64,000 bases of DNA from Symsagittifera roscoffensis (taxonomy: Eukaryota; Xenacoelomorpha; Acoela; Convolutidae): the NCBI RefSeq assembly GCF_963678635.1, contig NC_087068.1:50489724-50553723 (forward strand), read 5' to 3'. The notes beneath the pieces were generated by a model. The model worked only from the letters and a program-made list of their open reading frames with translations. It did not search any database and had not been told where the DNA came from. Below, one piece after another: positions 25,201 to 40,200 of the stretch. Made by a program: the position numbers and the translations under genes. The stretch's first letter is position 1, and each line of letters begins with the position of its first letter.

Positions 25201-28200
25201 TAAAATCCTGAAACATAAATGAAATTGGGGAACTCCCGCTTGACCCCTGATGCTCTAGTGTAGTTTTTCGTGAACACATGGACAAGAGGCAATGTCAAGC
25301 ACAAAATGATAATTTTTGCGTTTTTCAACTCAGAAATTTCATCGCTTAGCTTGATTCAATTAATTCTGAAGTTATGCCCTCTTATGAAACCTATTACAGA
25401 ATAATCACCCCTGTATACAACAGAAAACAATGGTAAAATTATGCGGATTTTGTATCTAATGAAGTTGTTCTGTCTTCCGCTGTACGGGTATATAGTTATG
25501 CAGAACCAATTTGCTGTCTAATTACTTCAACGCCTACGCTACGAGTTAAAACTAAACAAGACTGCTCGCATCAGGGCGAGGCCCTGAATGTTCCGACTGC
25601 CTCCTAAGGTCTATGTCGCAGTAATAGCATGAAAAAATTAAATGTAAAAAAATAATTTTTTTTCTAAATTTGACATTTTTTGTGGAATTCATTCCCCCAA
25701 CACCATAAAAAGTACAAAGTGATAGATTTCGCTCCTAGTAACAAATCAATTATTGCAAATAAGAGTCCTTCAACCAATTTGGAACGATTTCTAAGATGGA
25801 TTAAATCTCCTCTTACGCGTTAATAGCGCGAATTATATCCCGTTTTAATTGTCCCAAATTGGCCAAAATGTCAATCTTTAAACCCCCATAACTTTACGAA
25901 AAATGATCACAGGTAAGATATTTTTTCAAGTTTAAGTTTAGGACAACAATACCTTTCGAATGATATAAAAAATCCCGTCAAAATATTGAAATTTGTCTGA
26001 AGAAAACAAACCACTCAGAGCACAAATATTCCGTTAGTTTCGTTACGAAAGTCGGAACAATTAAAAAAAAAAGAACAAGGCTACTCGTATCAGGGCAAAG
26101 CTTTTATTGTTCCTTCTGCATTTGAAATCCATGAAAAAGTGTTCGGAACACTTGCTTATATGTCCCCCCTCCCTTCAGGAATTCGACCCGCTGCCGACAC
26201 AAAAGGTCCGCCTTTTGGTATTATTTTAGGACATTTAGTTTTGACTGACCGACATAAAATCTTTTCAAAAGGCGCCGTTGGAGTCTGTGTATACTAATTA
26301 GGAAGGGGAGCGCGCGGTGAAAAAACGCGATTTTTTTCATCAATTTTCCAAAAAATTCCTGGAAACGCTTTTTTGGCCACAGTTTTTTCAAAAATGTGCC
26401 TGCCGGGCAGAGATTTTTATCAAAAAGTCTTTTTAGCGATTTAGGAGAGATCACAGAATCATTTGGTTGGCCTAAAACAAAGTCAAAAAGGTGAATTCAA
26501 AAGCCGAACTTGTCCGTCTGAATAAAAAAACCACCCCAAGCACGCCAGCTTCTTCGGCATTGTCAGTCTTTAGGCTCAGTGAAATCAATGAGTGCGCCTT
26601 GTTTGCAGGTTGATATTTCGTCGAATAACCGCACGATGACGTATGGGGAGTTCAGGAACAAAGTGTTCAGACTGTCGCATGCATTGGTGGGGAGGGGTTA
26701 CGGGGTGGGAGATGTGGCTTGTATCCACTGCTGCAACATCCCAGAGTTCATAATAGTGCAGCAGGCGGCAGTCGCTGCAGGCATGGCTGTCACACTCTGC
26801 AACTCACTCTACTCTTCTTGTTAGTATATTTTTCTAAACTCAAAAACTGAACTTAATTGCAAATAGTTTTACCTCTGCGTTGGCGAAGTAGCAAAGACCC
26901 TCCCCAGGGTAGATTTAGGTGGGGGTATGATGCCTCTCCCTCAGCGATTCGATCTCATCAACCAAAGGGTCCCATTTTCGGTGTTATTTTATGACATCTA
27001 TTTTAGGCCGACTAACCCTAAAATTTTTCTTAAGGTGCCTTTGGCGCCAATATATAGTAAATTTGAAGGAGAGCGCGGGCTCAAAAACGTGCATTTCTAC
27101 AATTTGCCTGCAGCGCATAAAATTTGGTCAAAATAGGTTCGTTATACCGTTCTGGGAGCGCTCAAAAAAATCAATTTGGTCGAAACAAAAAAAAGTCGAA
27201 AAGGTTTTTGAAATCCCCCCTCCCTTGAGAAAATCCCCCGCCCCACCATGAGAAAATCTTAGATTAGCCCCTAGCCTTAACCGCCCTCAATCGAAAGTTA
27301 GGTTTTACGAGGCCTAACATGATTCATGCTCGTTTCTTGATGGCTAGGCAACATTTTTATTCCCAGAAAATAACACTAAAATTACATATATTCGTTGCTA
27401 TAATGCACAAAAGGGGTTCTTCGTAAAGAGCCGAACTGCTTGTTTCTCGATCCTTTGTTTCGTGGATAAATCGTTTCAAGTTAAAATTAGATGAGGTGTC
27501 CCACCAGCTGAAAGACTCCAGCTCAGTCGTCATTTTCACCCAGGCTGACCAGGCCGTAGTGGACAAGTGTGTGAAAGCATCCTACGACAACAACTCAGAA
27601 GCACCTGACAAACCAGTCCCTACTGGTGTCAAGGTCAAATTTCTCCTTGTTGAATTTGTTTTTTTTCTGCAACAGTTTTATTCATAAAACATCGAAAAGA
27701 GTAAGTTCATGTTCTTTGTATTTAAAACAAATGAAACAAGAATAGCCGGTTGCTGTGCTTGTAACTAAAAAATACTCCGACCACGCCATTTTATAATAGG
27801 AGATGTACATCTGAGATAGAATTTAAAAAAAAAACTTTGCTACAAATTTTTAAGTTAGCGGAAGAATTGGTTCTTGAAATGTAAGAACCAATTAAAAGAT
27901 ACATCAAATATTATTTTGAACAAAAAATAGACGAACTAATTTGAAAATATGCAATCTGAAATTTCTAGTCTTCGTCTGAAACTAAAATGTAAAAAACACA
28001 AAAAAATACTTTTCCATTGACACAGACAATTTTTTTTAGAGTTTTTCAGATTCCAACTGACAGCTGATAAGGTGACCGCTCAATTAGCATGAAAGTTTGA
28101 AAACTTGAAAACGTATCCACTAGCATAGCTCTTATATCATTATGTTTCAGAAACACCAAATTAAAATATTGCGTTTGTTGTGAGTTGTTCGTTTTGTTTG

Positions 28201-31200
28201 ATCTACTGACCTTTGGTATTGATTATAAACCTGCCAAATAGTTAGGTATCGACCATTGGTCGATCATTTCACTGTTCGAAGCTGTTTTAAAACAGACATT
28301 TTAATTGACACTAAATCTTTCTTTTTTTTTTAATTCCTAGTTAGTGTACAGAACTTGCACATATTCAGGGTTAGTAGTAGAATAAGTTATTATGGCGCAG
28401 TCAAACCAATCCAATCTGCGGGGAATTCCTGCATTCTGGTCGAATCACTCCATGGAGTCACCACATTCTTGGATCCACTGGAGCGACCAACTTCAATTGG
28501 CCCTTATAGCGAAGGAGAATCTGGACATCGACAATTTGACTCGACCAGAGGTACCAGAAAACCAGGTTTCAATCCTCGAACAGCCCACAGGAAGTGAGTC
28601 GGATACGGAACAAGCCAGCAGGGAGGCAACAATTAGGACTGCAACGAAATCCTACGAATACACCGAAGAGAAGAGATTAAAGGAGGAAAAAAATTCGAAG
28701 GGTTGAGAAGAGCAGAAGCCGACAAAAATTGAAACCCATCTTGTTTCTAGCTCTCAGTCATGAAGGGAAAAAGGTATTTTCGCAGAAAAACCCTAAAGTG
28801 AAAATTTCATCTATCTCCTTCAAAGAAATTTGGGACCTCTTGGTCCTAGCTTTTAATAAACCTCCAAACGTTAAACTTGAGAGGTACTAACTTTTAAATC
28901 GGAAATAAAGAGACAGGGGATCCTTTGGACAGATCTGAGGAGCCCTGACCGACCTAGCTATTACGTGTAACATTAGAGAGCCTGACGAAGCAGAGTGGAT
29001 CAAGGAGGTTTTTATCTGTAATATGAGAAATAGCGAGACCCAACGGAGAGTTCTTTCCGCAACCATCAGTCCCTCGGAAGCCTTAAGTCAGGCCCTAATA
29101 GACAAAAAAGGATACTTCAATCATCCAAAACTAATGAACAAGGCAAAAGCGACCAACGAGCCAAGCTTCAAATCTTTTATTGTAAATAACTAAGTAAAAA
29201 AGGAACCATTCTCAACATCGAAAGAAGCAACACGTGCATGAAATGTGGAAATCCCTTCACAAAGGGACACCTAAACATCTGTCTAACCAGAGATGAGATT
29301 TGTAAAAACTGTAATTAGAGGGCCATTTCGCAAAATTATGCAAATCGAAGAACAAAAGATCAAGTGTAAATATTGTAAATGACTGTCAATACTGAAAATT
29401 GTAAATACGTCCGTCGGCAGATTCCTTGAGCGAAAACAAAAAAAATGTGGATTAATTAACGCCTGCAACGAAAACAATCAAAGCCTCGACGATGAGTACT
29501 CAGTATTGAGCGTGAGGACAATTTATGACCAAAATGAATTGGAAACAAAAAAGTTTTTAAATATAGGACTCGGGTGGAAAGTGATTGTACATTTGAACAT
29601 ACCTGTAGATTCAGCCAGCCGAGTGAGTTTTTTTTATAACAGAGCGTGTTACATGAGTGAAACTTCGCTACCCCAACTTGAAGATATAGCCTGTAGATGA
29701 GCGTACGGAACAAATGTACTGCGGTTTCACAGACAGTACAATTATTACTTCGGGAAAAACAGTAGACCGAATTCAATCCAACGGGTGGATATGTAAAGAG
29801 ATCCCTTTTTTATTACGGGAGGGCACGAAAGAAAAATCCTGGGCAATGATAACCTTTAAAAACTGGGAATAGAAGTACAACAGAAGAAGTGTCCAGTGCT
29901 GATCTGTACAGTCAGCGACCCATCGAGGAAGAGTGAGTCAAGTACCTTGGAAGTCTGGACAAACGAATTTTTTGGGAATTTTAAAAATCTGTTGAAGAAT
30001 CAGCAAGATAACAAACGATCCTAAAGTTACACATTTTTATTCCTCATTTCAACCGGTTCAAGCAAAAGGCAGAAGAGTGCCGTTACATTTATTGTCGGGA
30101 GTAAATGAGGAGCTAAAAAGGATGAAAAAAGAGGGCCATATTAAAAATTTCCAGAAATGCGATGAAGATTGCTTCATAAGCCTAATAGTGGTTACTAGAA
30201 AGAAAGACGGAACAATTAAAGTCGCTTTAGATTCAAAATTACTGAATGACAAGATTTTTAAAAATAAATACCAGATGCCCAACATTCACGAATTGATCGA
30301 TAATGTCGCTTTACAATGGTCAGAAAATACCAGCGGGCAGGTCTGGTTTAGTAACCTCGATCTAAAGAACGCATATAGTCATTTCCAGTTATGCTGTAGG
30401 AAAAGCAAACAGTGCAGTTTCAGTATAGTAGGAGGGGATACTAATGGGACATAGAGATTTTTAACCGGAGTTTACGGACTTGACCATATTCCCAATGAGT
30501 TTCAAAGAGTCATGGACTCACCTTCAAAAGGAATCACATTCCCAAATTGTTCCATAGATGACAAACTAGTGGCTTCTAAGGGAACTATAGAAGAACACAA
30601 AGCAATTTTGCAAAGAATACTGGAGGCCTTAGACAAAAACAACATGGCAATGAAAAGGGGGAAATGCGCTTTTTTCCAAAGTGAGATAAAATGGCTTGGA
30701 TTTGAAACTTCAGAAGCTGGAGTAAGACCTTTGGTCGGAAAAGCTGATGCAATAAACAATCTCCCAATTCCGAAAAACATCTCCGAACGTCGTTGATTCT
30801 TCGGTTCGATCAATCAGTATAATACTTTTGTTCCGAACCTTTCCATCTTAAGTTTCCCATTACGACATTTACTCAACAAAAAGTCAGTGTACTAATGGGA
30901 TAACAGTCCTTCTATTGCATTCGAAAAGCTAAAATCCGAAATTATAATAATCACCGAGAATAGTCATTTCGACATCAAAGAAAGAACAAGATTAAAAACA
31001 GCTGCCTCACATAAAAGCCCAGGGGCCACACTCGAACAGTTCCAAAGGAGCGAATAAAAAACTTTTGCGTTTTCCTCGCGAATTTTAAATAACCACGAAA
31101 TAAATACTCAACCAATGAACTAGAACTATTAGGTGTAGTCTAGACATGTGAGCACTTCAGAAAATTATTATATGATTCAGATTTCGAAATTGTTACAAAC

Positions 31201-34200
31201 CACAAGGCGCTTTTTTCCGCGCTTTCGGTGAACAACAGCAAGTAAACTATGCACAGCAGATTAACCTGTTGGGTAATCAGACTTTTGGTATCTAATTTTA
31301 AAATTTCACATAATCCGGGTAAAGATATGGGATTCATCGACCTTTTATCTGGATTACTTTCAGGCAAAGCATTACCCTACGCGACTGGCTTCTATCGACG
31401 AAAATCGTAATAGTTTGACGAAACCATCTATTTTTATTCCTGTAAATAGAGTAAGTGTAGATCGGTCGTCAGTCGCTGTAAATAAAATTCGAAATACTTA
31501 TCTCCCGTCGGAAACGATTAATTCAAGCGACGTTATCGGTCCAAAACTTACCGATACCTTTGTAGCTTCTTTTAAACTTGGAATTATTGCTGCTTTCGTT
31601 TATTTCATTGCCACTTCGCTAAAAGTTTGTAAGGATTCGCTAATTAGGTCAGAAAACTGCTCATCAAATTGCCTACCGATAGATAACTCCAAACTCAATT
31701 ATAAAAGCATCTCGAATACGGATAAAGCCCTAGTATACTTCATTATGCTCAACAAAAATTTCATCCAACAAAAAATTAAGACCGCGGGTACATCATCCAC
31801 TAAAACATCCGATTCTTAACTAATTGTCCCGGAAGAACGTAATATCGCCTTGAAATTTAAAGATGAGCTACTCAATAACAATCATGCGGACTTACTAAAA
31901 CATTATAAAGCAAATTTATCCTACTATCAACTCTCCTTAAACCAGAAAACCATTGTTCCAAGAAGCTATTATAAATTATGATTAAGGACGAAAAAATTTA
32001 TGGGACCTAATTACGACACTGAAGATGGGACGCCCACTGTGATTTCATAGATTTTAAATGAAAAACCATGTAAAGGACCTGCATACTAGAGACGAGCTGC
32101 TCTTTCTGGATAACAAGCATGTGGTGCCAGCAGCGAGAGGCTTTCAGCTCTATGTTGCACGAGTCTCAACCAGGCCAGTTCGGCGTGAAATTCCCGGCCG
32201 AATACATCTGGTGGCCGCATATTAACAGAAAAATACACAACCATGGCAACTCTTGCAGGCAGTCATTGAAAGCCGGTAAGAATCTTAAGGTTTTATTGGG
32301 ATCAGAACACGCGAGCAAACTTCCGGACTTAACATTTACCAACGAAGAGATAAATTTAGATTTCGCCGGCCCTTTGGACGCTTTTTGGGGATCGAAGAAA
32401 AAATTTCTTCTTTGCATTGAACGTTCTACCAAATTTTCGTCTGCAAAATTCGTTAAAATTACTTCGCCGATTTCAGTTATCTCCTTCTTGAACGATTATT
32501 GCCATCTTCACGATTTTCCAAGAAAAATCAGATTCGACCATAGGTCGTGCTTCTTATCAAACAATTTTATATCCTTTTGCGAAAAATTGAATCTGGAAAC
32601 TTTTTATTGTACAGTATTTGTAAAATATAATACTGTAAAATCCAAACTCCTCGCAATTTCTTAAGGATTACCCAAGTTGAAATCAAATTCTTCAATCGAA
32701 AAATTAATTGGAACCTACAGATTACCAAATAACCGTCGATCGGATGTACTCCGCTCAAAAAATTTTTCAATCGCACTTCTAACACCAGATGGAAAAACAT
32801 GATTTCTGTTGATAATCGTTTAGATCAAGGACAATTGATTATGTCGGGCCGTCGCGAGAGGAACTGGGAGTTGCACGATGGGGCAGAGATCGGTTATGTC
32901 ATGCATGCTTCATCAGACTCTGAAGCTGACCTTCCCCTGGCCAAGATCTCACCAGGAAACCGGACGACCCCAATTCCTATCGCCAAACGCAGACGATCAC
33001 CACATATGAAACTGATCACCGCAGGTAATTTTTTAATAAAATACCAATCGGAAAAATGGAGACCCGTATTTTAATCTCGTCAAAGAGGCGATCATTGATT
33101 CATCGGATCACGCAGTTACTTTAGAAAATGGACACATTTTACGTAAATCTGATCCAGCAATCAAAGAAAAAATACTTCCGGGCCCTTCCAAAATCCTTGT
33201 TAATCCACAACCAAGACCTGATAGCATAAACATACCAAGTTTAGCTGGAAAGAGGAAAATGTCGCCGCCCAAGAAGACAATCCGGACAAACCCTCGGAAG
33301 AGGACGACCTTAGGGAACTTGACGCCGACACCTGGAAACACGCAGACACCGACAGAAATTATAGTCATTCTAGAATCACCACAAAAACCGACAGTTTCAG
33401 CTTTCTCCTCTTTTTCGCTAAATTTAATTTTTTAGGACGGCTTGATTGATGAGTAATTCAAGGATGTTGTCAACAACAACGCCCCCACTTGCCAAAAAAC
33501 AGACAATAACGTTGGTTTGAGTGTAACAGATGAATATAAGAGCCCACTCTCAGAATAGGAGGAGCGTAGCGGAGCATAGGTCCCTGCCCATTCAAGCAGA
33601 CTACCGGGACCATCAACATCTGGTTCAGCGACAGAACCAATGATGCTGGACAACACACCAGAGGAGACGCCCCTAATGACACTCAGACGAGACCATCGAC
33701 CAGACCCAGAAGAAATGTGGGAACCCCGCAACTTTACGGGAAGCGCAGATACGTGGATATTTTAGACGAATCTGAGACGTTACCCAGACCCGAGATCGAC
33801 TCAGTGACACCCCTGCCTTCTCCTGCTGGTCAACTTTCGACTTTCTTACCCCCCCCCCCTCACTAATTCTCCTCAGAGACAGACGATGGTCGCTAAAACA
33901 ACCCTTACTTGGTCTTCTAATTCAACCCAAACGGAGGCCGCTCATTTAATCTACCTGAAGCCAACTTCGTGGAAGTCTCCCAATGGGAAATCCACGACTC
34001 GTTCAAATATCGACAAAGAACAGGTTTCCTTAAGCAAAATGTCATCGACTATAGACCAAGACTTGCGACACTCCTTTGACGAATTCGATGCAACTTACAA
34101 TTAAAAACTCCACGAACTTGCACAAATGTTATTTGTAGACTATTATAAACGTTCTTTCTTATTTTTGCCTATATACATTGCCCTATCGTTTATCTATGTG

Positions 34201-37200
34201 TAGATTTAAGTGTACTTTTGATAATGCAGATTTGTTCAATTTCTTTGTATCATTAGTGTTATCTAAATAAATTCTATAAAAACACCCATTTGTACATATT
34301 TGGACATGCCAACCTCAATTGTAGATACTTAATTTTCGTTCCGTTCATTTCATTTGGTTTTGTGCAGATTGTAATGTTTGATCTCTCTACGTTGAAGGGG
34401 TAAATGGGTCGCTATAGAGTTTAGTTTTAGTTAAATGTACAACTTTATTTTGTTTCAGTATGGGAATGTTGTGAGTTAATCATTTTGTTTGATTTTTTGA
34501 CCTTTGTTATTGATTAGATACCTGCCAACTATGTTACGTATCGACCATTGGTCGATCATTTTACTGTTAGTAGATGTTTTAGAACAGACATTTTATGACA
34601 CTCATTATTTCTTATTCTTTTAATTCCTAGTTAGTTTACATAACTTGCACATATTCAGGGCTAGTATTAGAATAGTTTATTAGCGTTCAAATGAAAAAAA
34701 AAGTTTCTGAAAAATTGAAGTTTGGGCATCGGTTTGAGAAACTAAGCAGTTAGGAAGCACATGCAACTCTTATTGTCGTCATCAATCTTAACACGACCTG
34801 CAATGGCTTGAACCGAAGACTGGTCGCCGCGCAAATTGTGAATTGTGTGAAAAAATTGAGCATCTATTTCACAATCGGTCTCCATGCCTCCCCTATAACC
34901 CCTATAAAAAAACTGCCACCCCTAAGAATAAAATCAGTAAATTAACACAAGAGTGTTTTATGTCAATTTCATTTTTTGCTGCATTCTGGTTGGTCGAAAT
35001 TTTGTTGGATTAACATTTTATTGGATTTTGCTTCCCCCCCCCCCCTCGCCACTGCAATACGGAGTTAATTCGTTTGCACGGTACGAAGTTCGGATCTCTT
35101 TAACAACCTCCCCCTTTTCAAGAAAGGGGGGGGGGGAGATTATTATGCAGATTAAGTTAGTCGGATCGCTTCACTTCTTCACCCTTTTGCAGGAGGGGGG
35201 ATTCGTTACTAGGTACAAAAATTACATATGCTTACCCAAGCCCAGCAATCTTAGCGATTTTGTCAAATCTTGAAGAATCTTTGAAAAATCTTGAAGAAAA
35301 TTTTTTGAAAACTTAGCCCGATCGTGTCAAGAATCTTAAAGATTAATAAAGATCTTTCAGAAAACTCCAAGAATCTTGAAGACACAAAAGACATTGAATC
35401 ATTTCTTTATAACGATGGCAATTCGTACTAGGTACCCTAGGGGGGAATAATTGAAGAGATCCAGTTAGTCGAATTTTAGATCAATCAGAATGCAGCAAAT
35501 TACAATTTTCAATAAAAAGCTCTGGTGCTAAATTTATTGTATCAGAGGGGTGGAGAAGTATGTTTTTGTGTGACATGTGATTTTAATTTTGATTAATTGA
35601 GTTTTGTATTTCGATTTTAATGCTAGCCGATACGATTTTCAATTGTAAAACTTTTATGCTAGTCGAGTTTTATGCTAGTCGACTCACCGCCGGCTGATAA
35701 GTCTTTAGTATGATGCTCAACTTTACACCCTACAGGCTTTATTTGAGTTTGTCACAATTGCCTGGAAAAAAAAGACACTTACGCCATAATTCTTTCCGAC
35801 TTCGTGAAGTCTTCGGAACAAAAAAGTTTCGCAAGAGTAAGGAAAGTCTGTACGAAATCATTTTAGATTCCGGCCTTCTTCATTAACTTTCTAAGCTCCT
35901 TACTAACCAGAATATTTAAAAAAAAACATTTTTTGGACAAAAAATTATAAGGCGATAATTTAGAAGCTTTTTTGATCAGATCTTATCCTCGCTATCATGA
36001 AAAGCATTTTGTTTTTTATTTTTAGGAAATTTTCACTCTTTCCGCTGAAAAACTCGAAGTTTCAACTGACACCAGAGGGATCAAACTGATGCACTATCTT
36101 GACCTTTTGACCCCTGACACAGTAGAGTTCAACAAGAAGTTGCCTTCAGTGAAGATCGACTGGAAAACAACCCGCGCTTTCATTCCCTATTCCAGCGGAA
36201 CCACTGGACTTTCGAAGGGCGTAGCTTTGACGAACTACAACATGTATTACCAGGTCAAGCAAGTAACGTAAGTTTTAATTGGGAAATGAAACACACACTT
36301 TTTGAAACATGGCTTTAAATAAGTTATTATCGGGAAACTAAACAATCTTTTTGAAATATGCCCTCAAGTAAGTTGTTATTTCTAAAGGCAGGCCCTGACC
36401 AAAGGAGATTTTCAGACAGCTAATCTTAAAAAAATGACAAGTTTTCAAAATTGCAAGCAGTATTTAATCGCAAAGGCTGGCGAAGTAAGATAACTATAGT
36501 TCATAGACAAAAAAATCATCCATGCACAAAAACCGAACGACCATGGCTCAGCGAACGACCGTTTCAGCATGATAAATTATTTTCTGGAATGGGGAATTTT
36601 CCTTTTATACGTGTAACGAGTATACGGGGTTTTCCAAAAAAATATGAGGTTTTTGTCGCAATGAAAAACTGCTCGTTTTTTTGGCTCTAAACTCGTCTGG
36701 AACACAAAAACTTCTTCCTCGTGTTTTGACAGAAAATCTTTAAAAATTTTATATAACCAAAAGAGTTTTATATTAATGTTGCATTTGATTTTACTTAGAA
36801 GGTCTTTGAGGCGACTCATTACGAAGCCAATTTTTACACTGGATAGGCGCACAATTTTGTGTCTGTGTGTTCGTCGATTCCAGAGACAATTCTTTAAACA
36901 TGTTAAAATTTTGTCGGATTGCTCAAAAGAGAACAAAAGAAGAACAAAGGGAGCGTCCTTGCTGCGGAATCAGCTTACATTTCTCAAAAAGCACAGTTTG
37001 GCATCGTATTGCTGATTCACTGCCAAAAAAAAAACAAGCAAAGTTTTCGTTCCTCAGAATCTTCAGTAGACAGAAAAATAATACACTTTTTATTCGAAAA
37101 ACGAGAACTATTCTTTAACCAAGTTTGTTCTAGCTTACAAAAAAATTATTACAGAGCTTTTTATTGTTCCGACTTTCGATACAAAAGTAACGGAATATTT

Positions 37201-40200
37201 GTGCTCGGGGTGGGTTTTTTTTTTCTTCAGACAAATTTCGACTTTTTAACTAGCCATTTTTGACGGAAATTTTTTATATCATTCGAAAGCTATTGTTGTC
37301 CTGAGCTTAAATTTGAAAAGACATTTCACCTGTGATCATTTTTCGTAAAGTTATGAGGGTTTAAAGATTGCCATTTTGGCCATTTTGACCAATTTGGGAC
37401 AATTAACGCGCGATATAATTAGCGCTATTAACACGCGTAAGCGGGGATTTAATCCGTCGTAGAAATCGTTCCAAATTGGTTGTAAGACGCTTATTTGCTA
37501 TAATTGATTTGTTACAAGGAGCTAAATCTATTGTTTTGTACTTTATATGGCGTGTGGGGGATGATTTTCATAGAAAAATTTTCAAATTTAAAAAAAAAAA
37601 TTTTCATTTTATTTTTTTTAATTTAATTTTTTTATGTTGTTTATGTTAATACTGCTCCATAAACGTTAAAAGGCAGTCGGAACTTTCAGGGCTTCGCCCT
37701 GATACGAGCAGTCTTGTTTATAGTTTCGAACTGGTGGAACCCGTTTAATTTCTTATAAGCAATAATCAAGAAAAATAGCAATTTTGTTCAAGTCTTTTCT
37801 GTTTTCTAAAATGTAAGTCTTTTCTATATATATCTGCGCGTGAGTTTAATTGAAACGACTAAAAAAAAATTGGAAACTTCGGGTCATTGTGATTAAATTG
37901 TATCAAATGAAATTGAAAAATTAAAACTGGTTTGATGTAAATTTGCTCTCTGCCTTAACTATTACGTCCCATTTTAACTAACAACAAGGTGAAATCCCTT
38001 TAATAAATAATATAGTTTCACTGGTTAAGCATATAAAATTTTTAAACCTCGTCACGAGTGACCCTTTCGACCTCATCAAAAAGAGAATAATACCCGGGTT
38101 GACCAAAATTTCTTATCATACAATTTCCATATATGAGAAACTTCTTGTCATACAATTTCATACAATTCAATACGTACAGAAAATTGTATGAAAACTTGTA
38201 TGATAGGTGTTTTTCCATAAACCAAAAAATTGATTTTTTGTTTCTAAAATTAATTTTTGAAAAATTTTGGTTGTGTTTGTAACCAAACACAAGTGACAAA
38301 GACCTTGGTTTACTCGAAGCAACAAAGTTTTGCCGGTCTCATGCTCTTACAATGCATAATTACGACCTGAATTGTCTTCGAGCTGTCTTTCACAAATGAT
38401 ATAACAAAAGTAACAAACTTTTAAAATGTGGCGAAATTTTTCAACGACGATAATTTTAAAAATTTGAATTTTTAAAATATCAGACCTTGATCAAGGCATA
38501 CAAAAACACGCCATACAAAAGAAATAGGACTTTTCAGCGTTTTTGAAAAAAATTATACAGCAAAAAGGAAAAAAATCCCAACATTAGTGTATCCAGGACT
38601 ACGTTATGCACACAAAAAATTAAATTTTGCATGCAAAAAATTTTTTCGGATAATGATTGTTTGCGTACAAAATTCGATTTGCGGTTGAAAAAAATACAAA
38701 AAAATTTTTGGGGCAAATTTTCAAAAATACTTTAAAAAAATGCCAGTCATACAACTTTCATATATGGGAATTGGATGATAAGCATTTTTTTGAAATAACG
38801 AAAACCTCTGATTTTTATCACCAGATTGTTTTATTAGAATCAACCAGCCGCAGAAATTAGTTTTTATCTATTTTCCAGTTTTCGAATTTGTATGAAAATT
38901 GTATGACATGCATTTTCCCACGCACTTGATGTATGGAATTGTATGATAAGCATTTTCGGTGTATGGAGGTCAACCCGGGTACTTAACAAGATCGTTTCTA
39001 AGAAAAAATTCCAGAATTTGTTACAATTTTTGGTTTTAACAATGTAACAAGGAAAATGTAAGATAGGAGGCTCTCAGGAATTTTTCTAATCCATATTTAA
39101 ATTTAAATTTTGAAATACCCACTGCTCGGGATGTTTCCAGCTATGTTTCTGATCTCCGCTGGAAATTAATTGTGCATGAGAAGTGTTTCAGTTGGTCCAA
39201 GTAGTTATGAGGACCAGCCAACTTGTATAAGCATCGTCATTTTTTACTTACCTTTCGAAAATGATAAAATTTGTACTGTTTTAATTGGCTAAAAGTGTTA
39301 AAAATTTCCTCTACTTGACATATTTAGTTACGATTTTCAACCACCTTAACGTTATGCGACAATTTGCAACAAAAAACAACTCGCAATAAACGATAACTCA
39401 CACTGAAAGACAACTCGGAATATACTCACCGATGCAGTCGTGCGAACGTGTTGCGAGCTTGCCAACAGAGGGTAGGACTATACGAAATTTAGAGCTGGTT
39501 ATTGCCGCAAAGCGGCAACGTGCGTGCATCAAGCCCACAAGTAACCTTGAGCCGTCATTCTTAAGTTGTAAATTGATTCTTAAATTTTGCAATTTGTCGC
39601 TTTCCTTAATTTTTGCGAGTTGTCCTTTTCCTTTAATTTTGCAAATCGTCTTTTGTTAGTTGTTTTATGTTGCGAGGCTTTGCGGTACCATGGATTCATG
39701 TTGCGCAGTTTTTTCTCTGCAATTCTCGATTTTCAGAACCAAGTTAAGTTCTCCCCTTCTATTTTTAAACCCTTTCTCCGAAAAGTTAAATGCTTTCAGC
39801 CAAATAATTTGCTCTCGCATTGTAAGGATGAAGTACTCTTTTCCTCGTCTTTTTGAGTGAAATTACCCGGGTCACCGAAACCCATCCCTGGAGCTTTCCC
39901 AGGAGCCAGGCGTAGCCTGGGGATAACCAAAGACTTTTGTTTAGTAAACTAACCCGACGCTTCAACTTTTCCGTGCCTGAAAGAGTTCCGACTGTAAACT
40001 ACTTTAAACGCGTTTTTGCTTTCAAAGTTATTCCAAAACATATCTTAGACTTCCTGACAGAGTTCTTGGATGGCTTCAACCGGGAGTTTCAGGATTGCCC
40101 TGTACTCTTTAAGTACTTGAGAGGAAGTTCAAGGTTTTCCCCTGGCTATGTATACTGGATATTGATTTATAAAATGAGCATGTCGTTTGTTTTACCCTTA

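Larger units (their letters stand above)
28176..34682 (+). mobile_element. Ty3/gypsy LTR retrotransposon, inactive, in intron 3
   Basis: 6.5 kb, bounded by two LTRs of 217 and 216 bases and by the 5-bp target duplication GCGTT (28171-28175 and 34683-34687). A primer-binding site starts at 28393. Gag, protease, reverse transcriptase, RNase H and integrase follow in the gypsy order, all interrupted. LTRs differ at many positions, so the insertion is old. It adds most of the length of ligase intron 3. Confidence 0.9.

Noticed and set aside
31415-31819. 134-codon open stretch with a hydrophobic segment, possibly a membrane protein
   Set aside because: It lies between the RNase H and integrase remnants of the gypsy element and is best read as pol linker sequence in one of several frames.
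33108-33731. Minus-strand open stretches of 86-99 codons in the gypsy 3' region
   Set aside because: Antisense shadows of eroded proline-rich pol-tail sequence.
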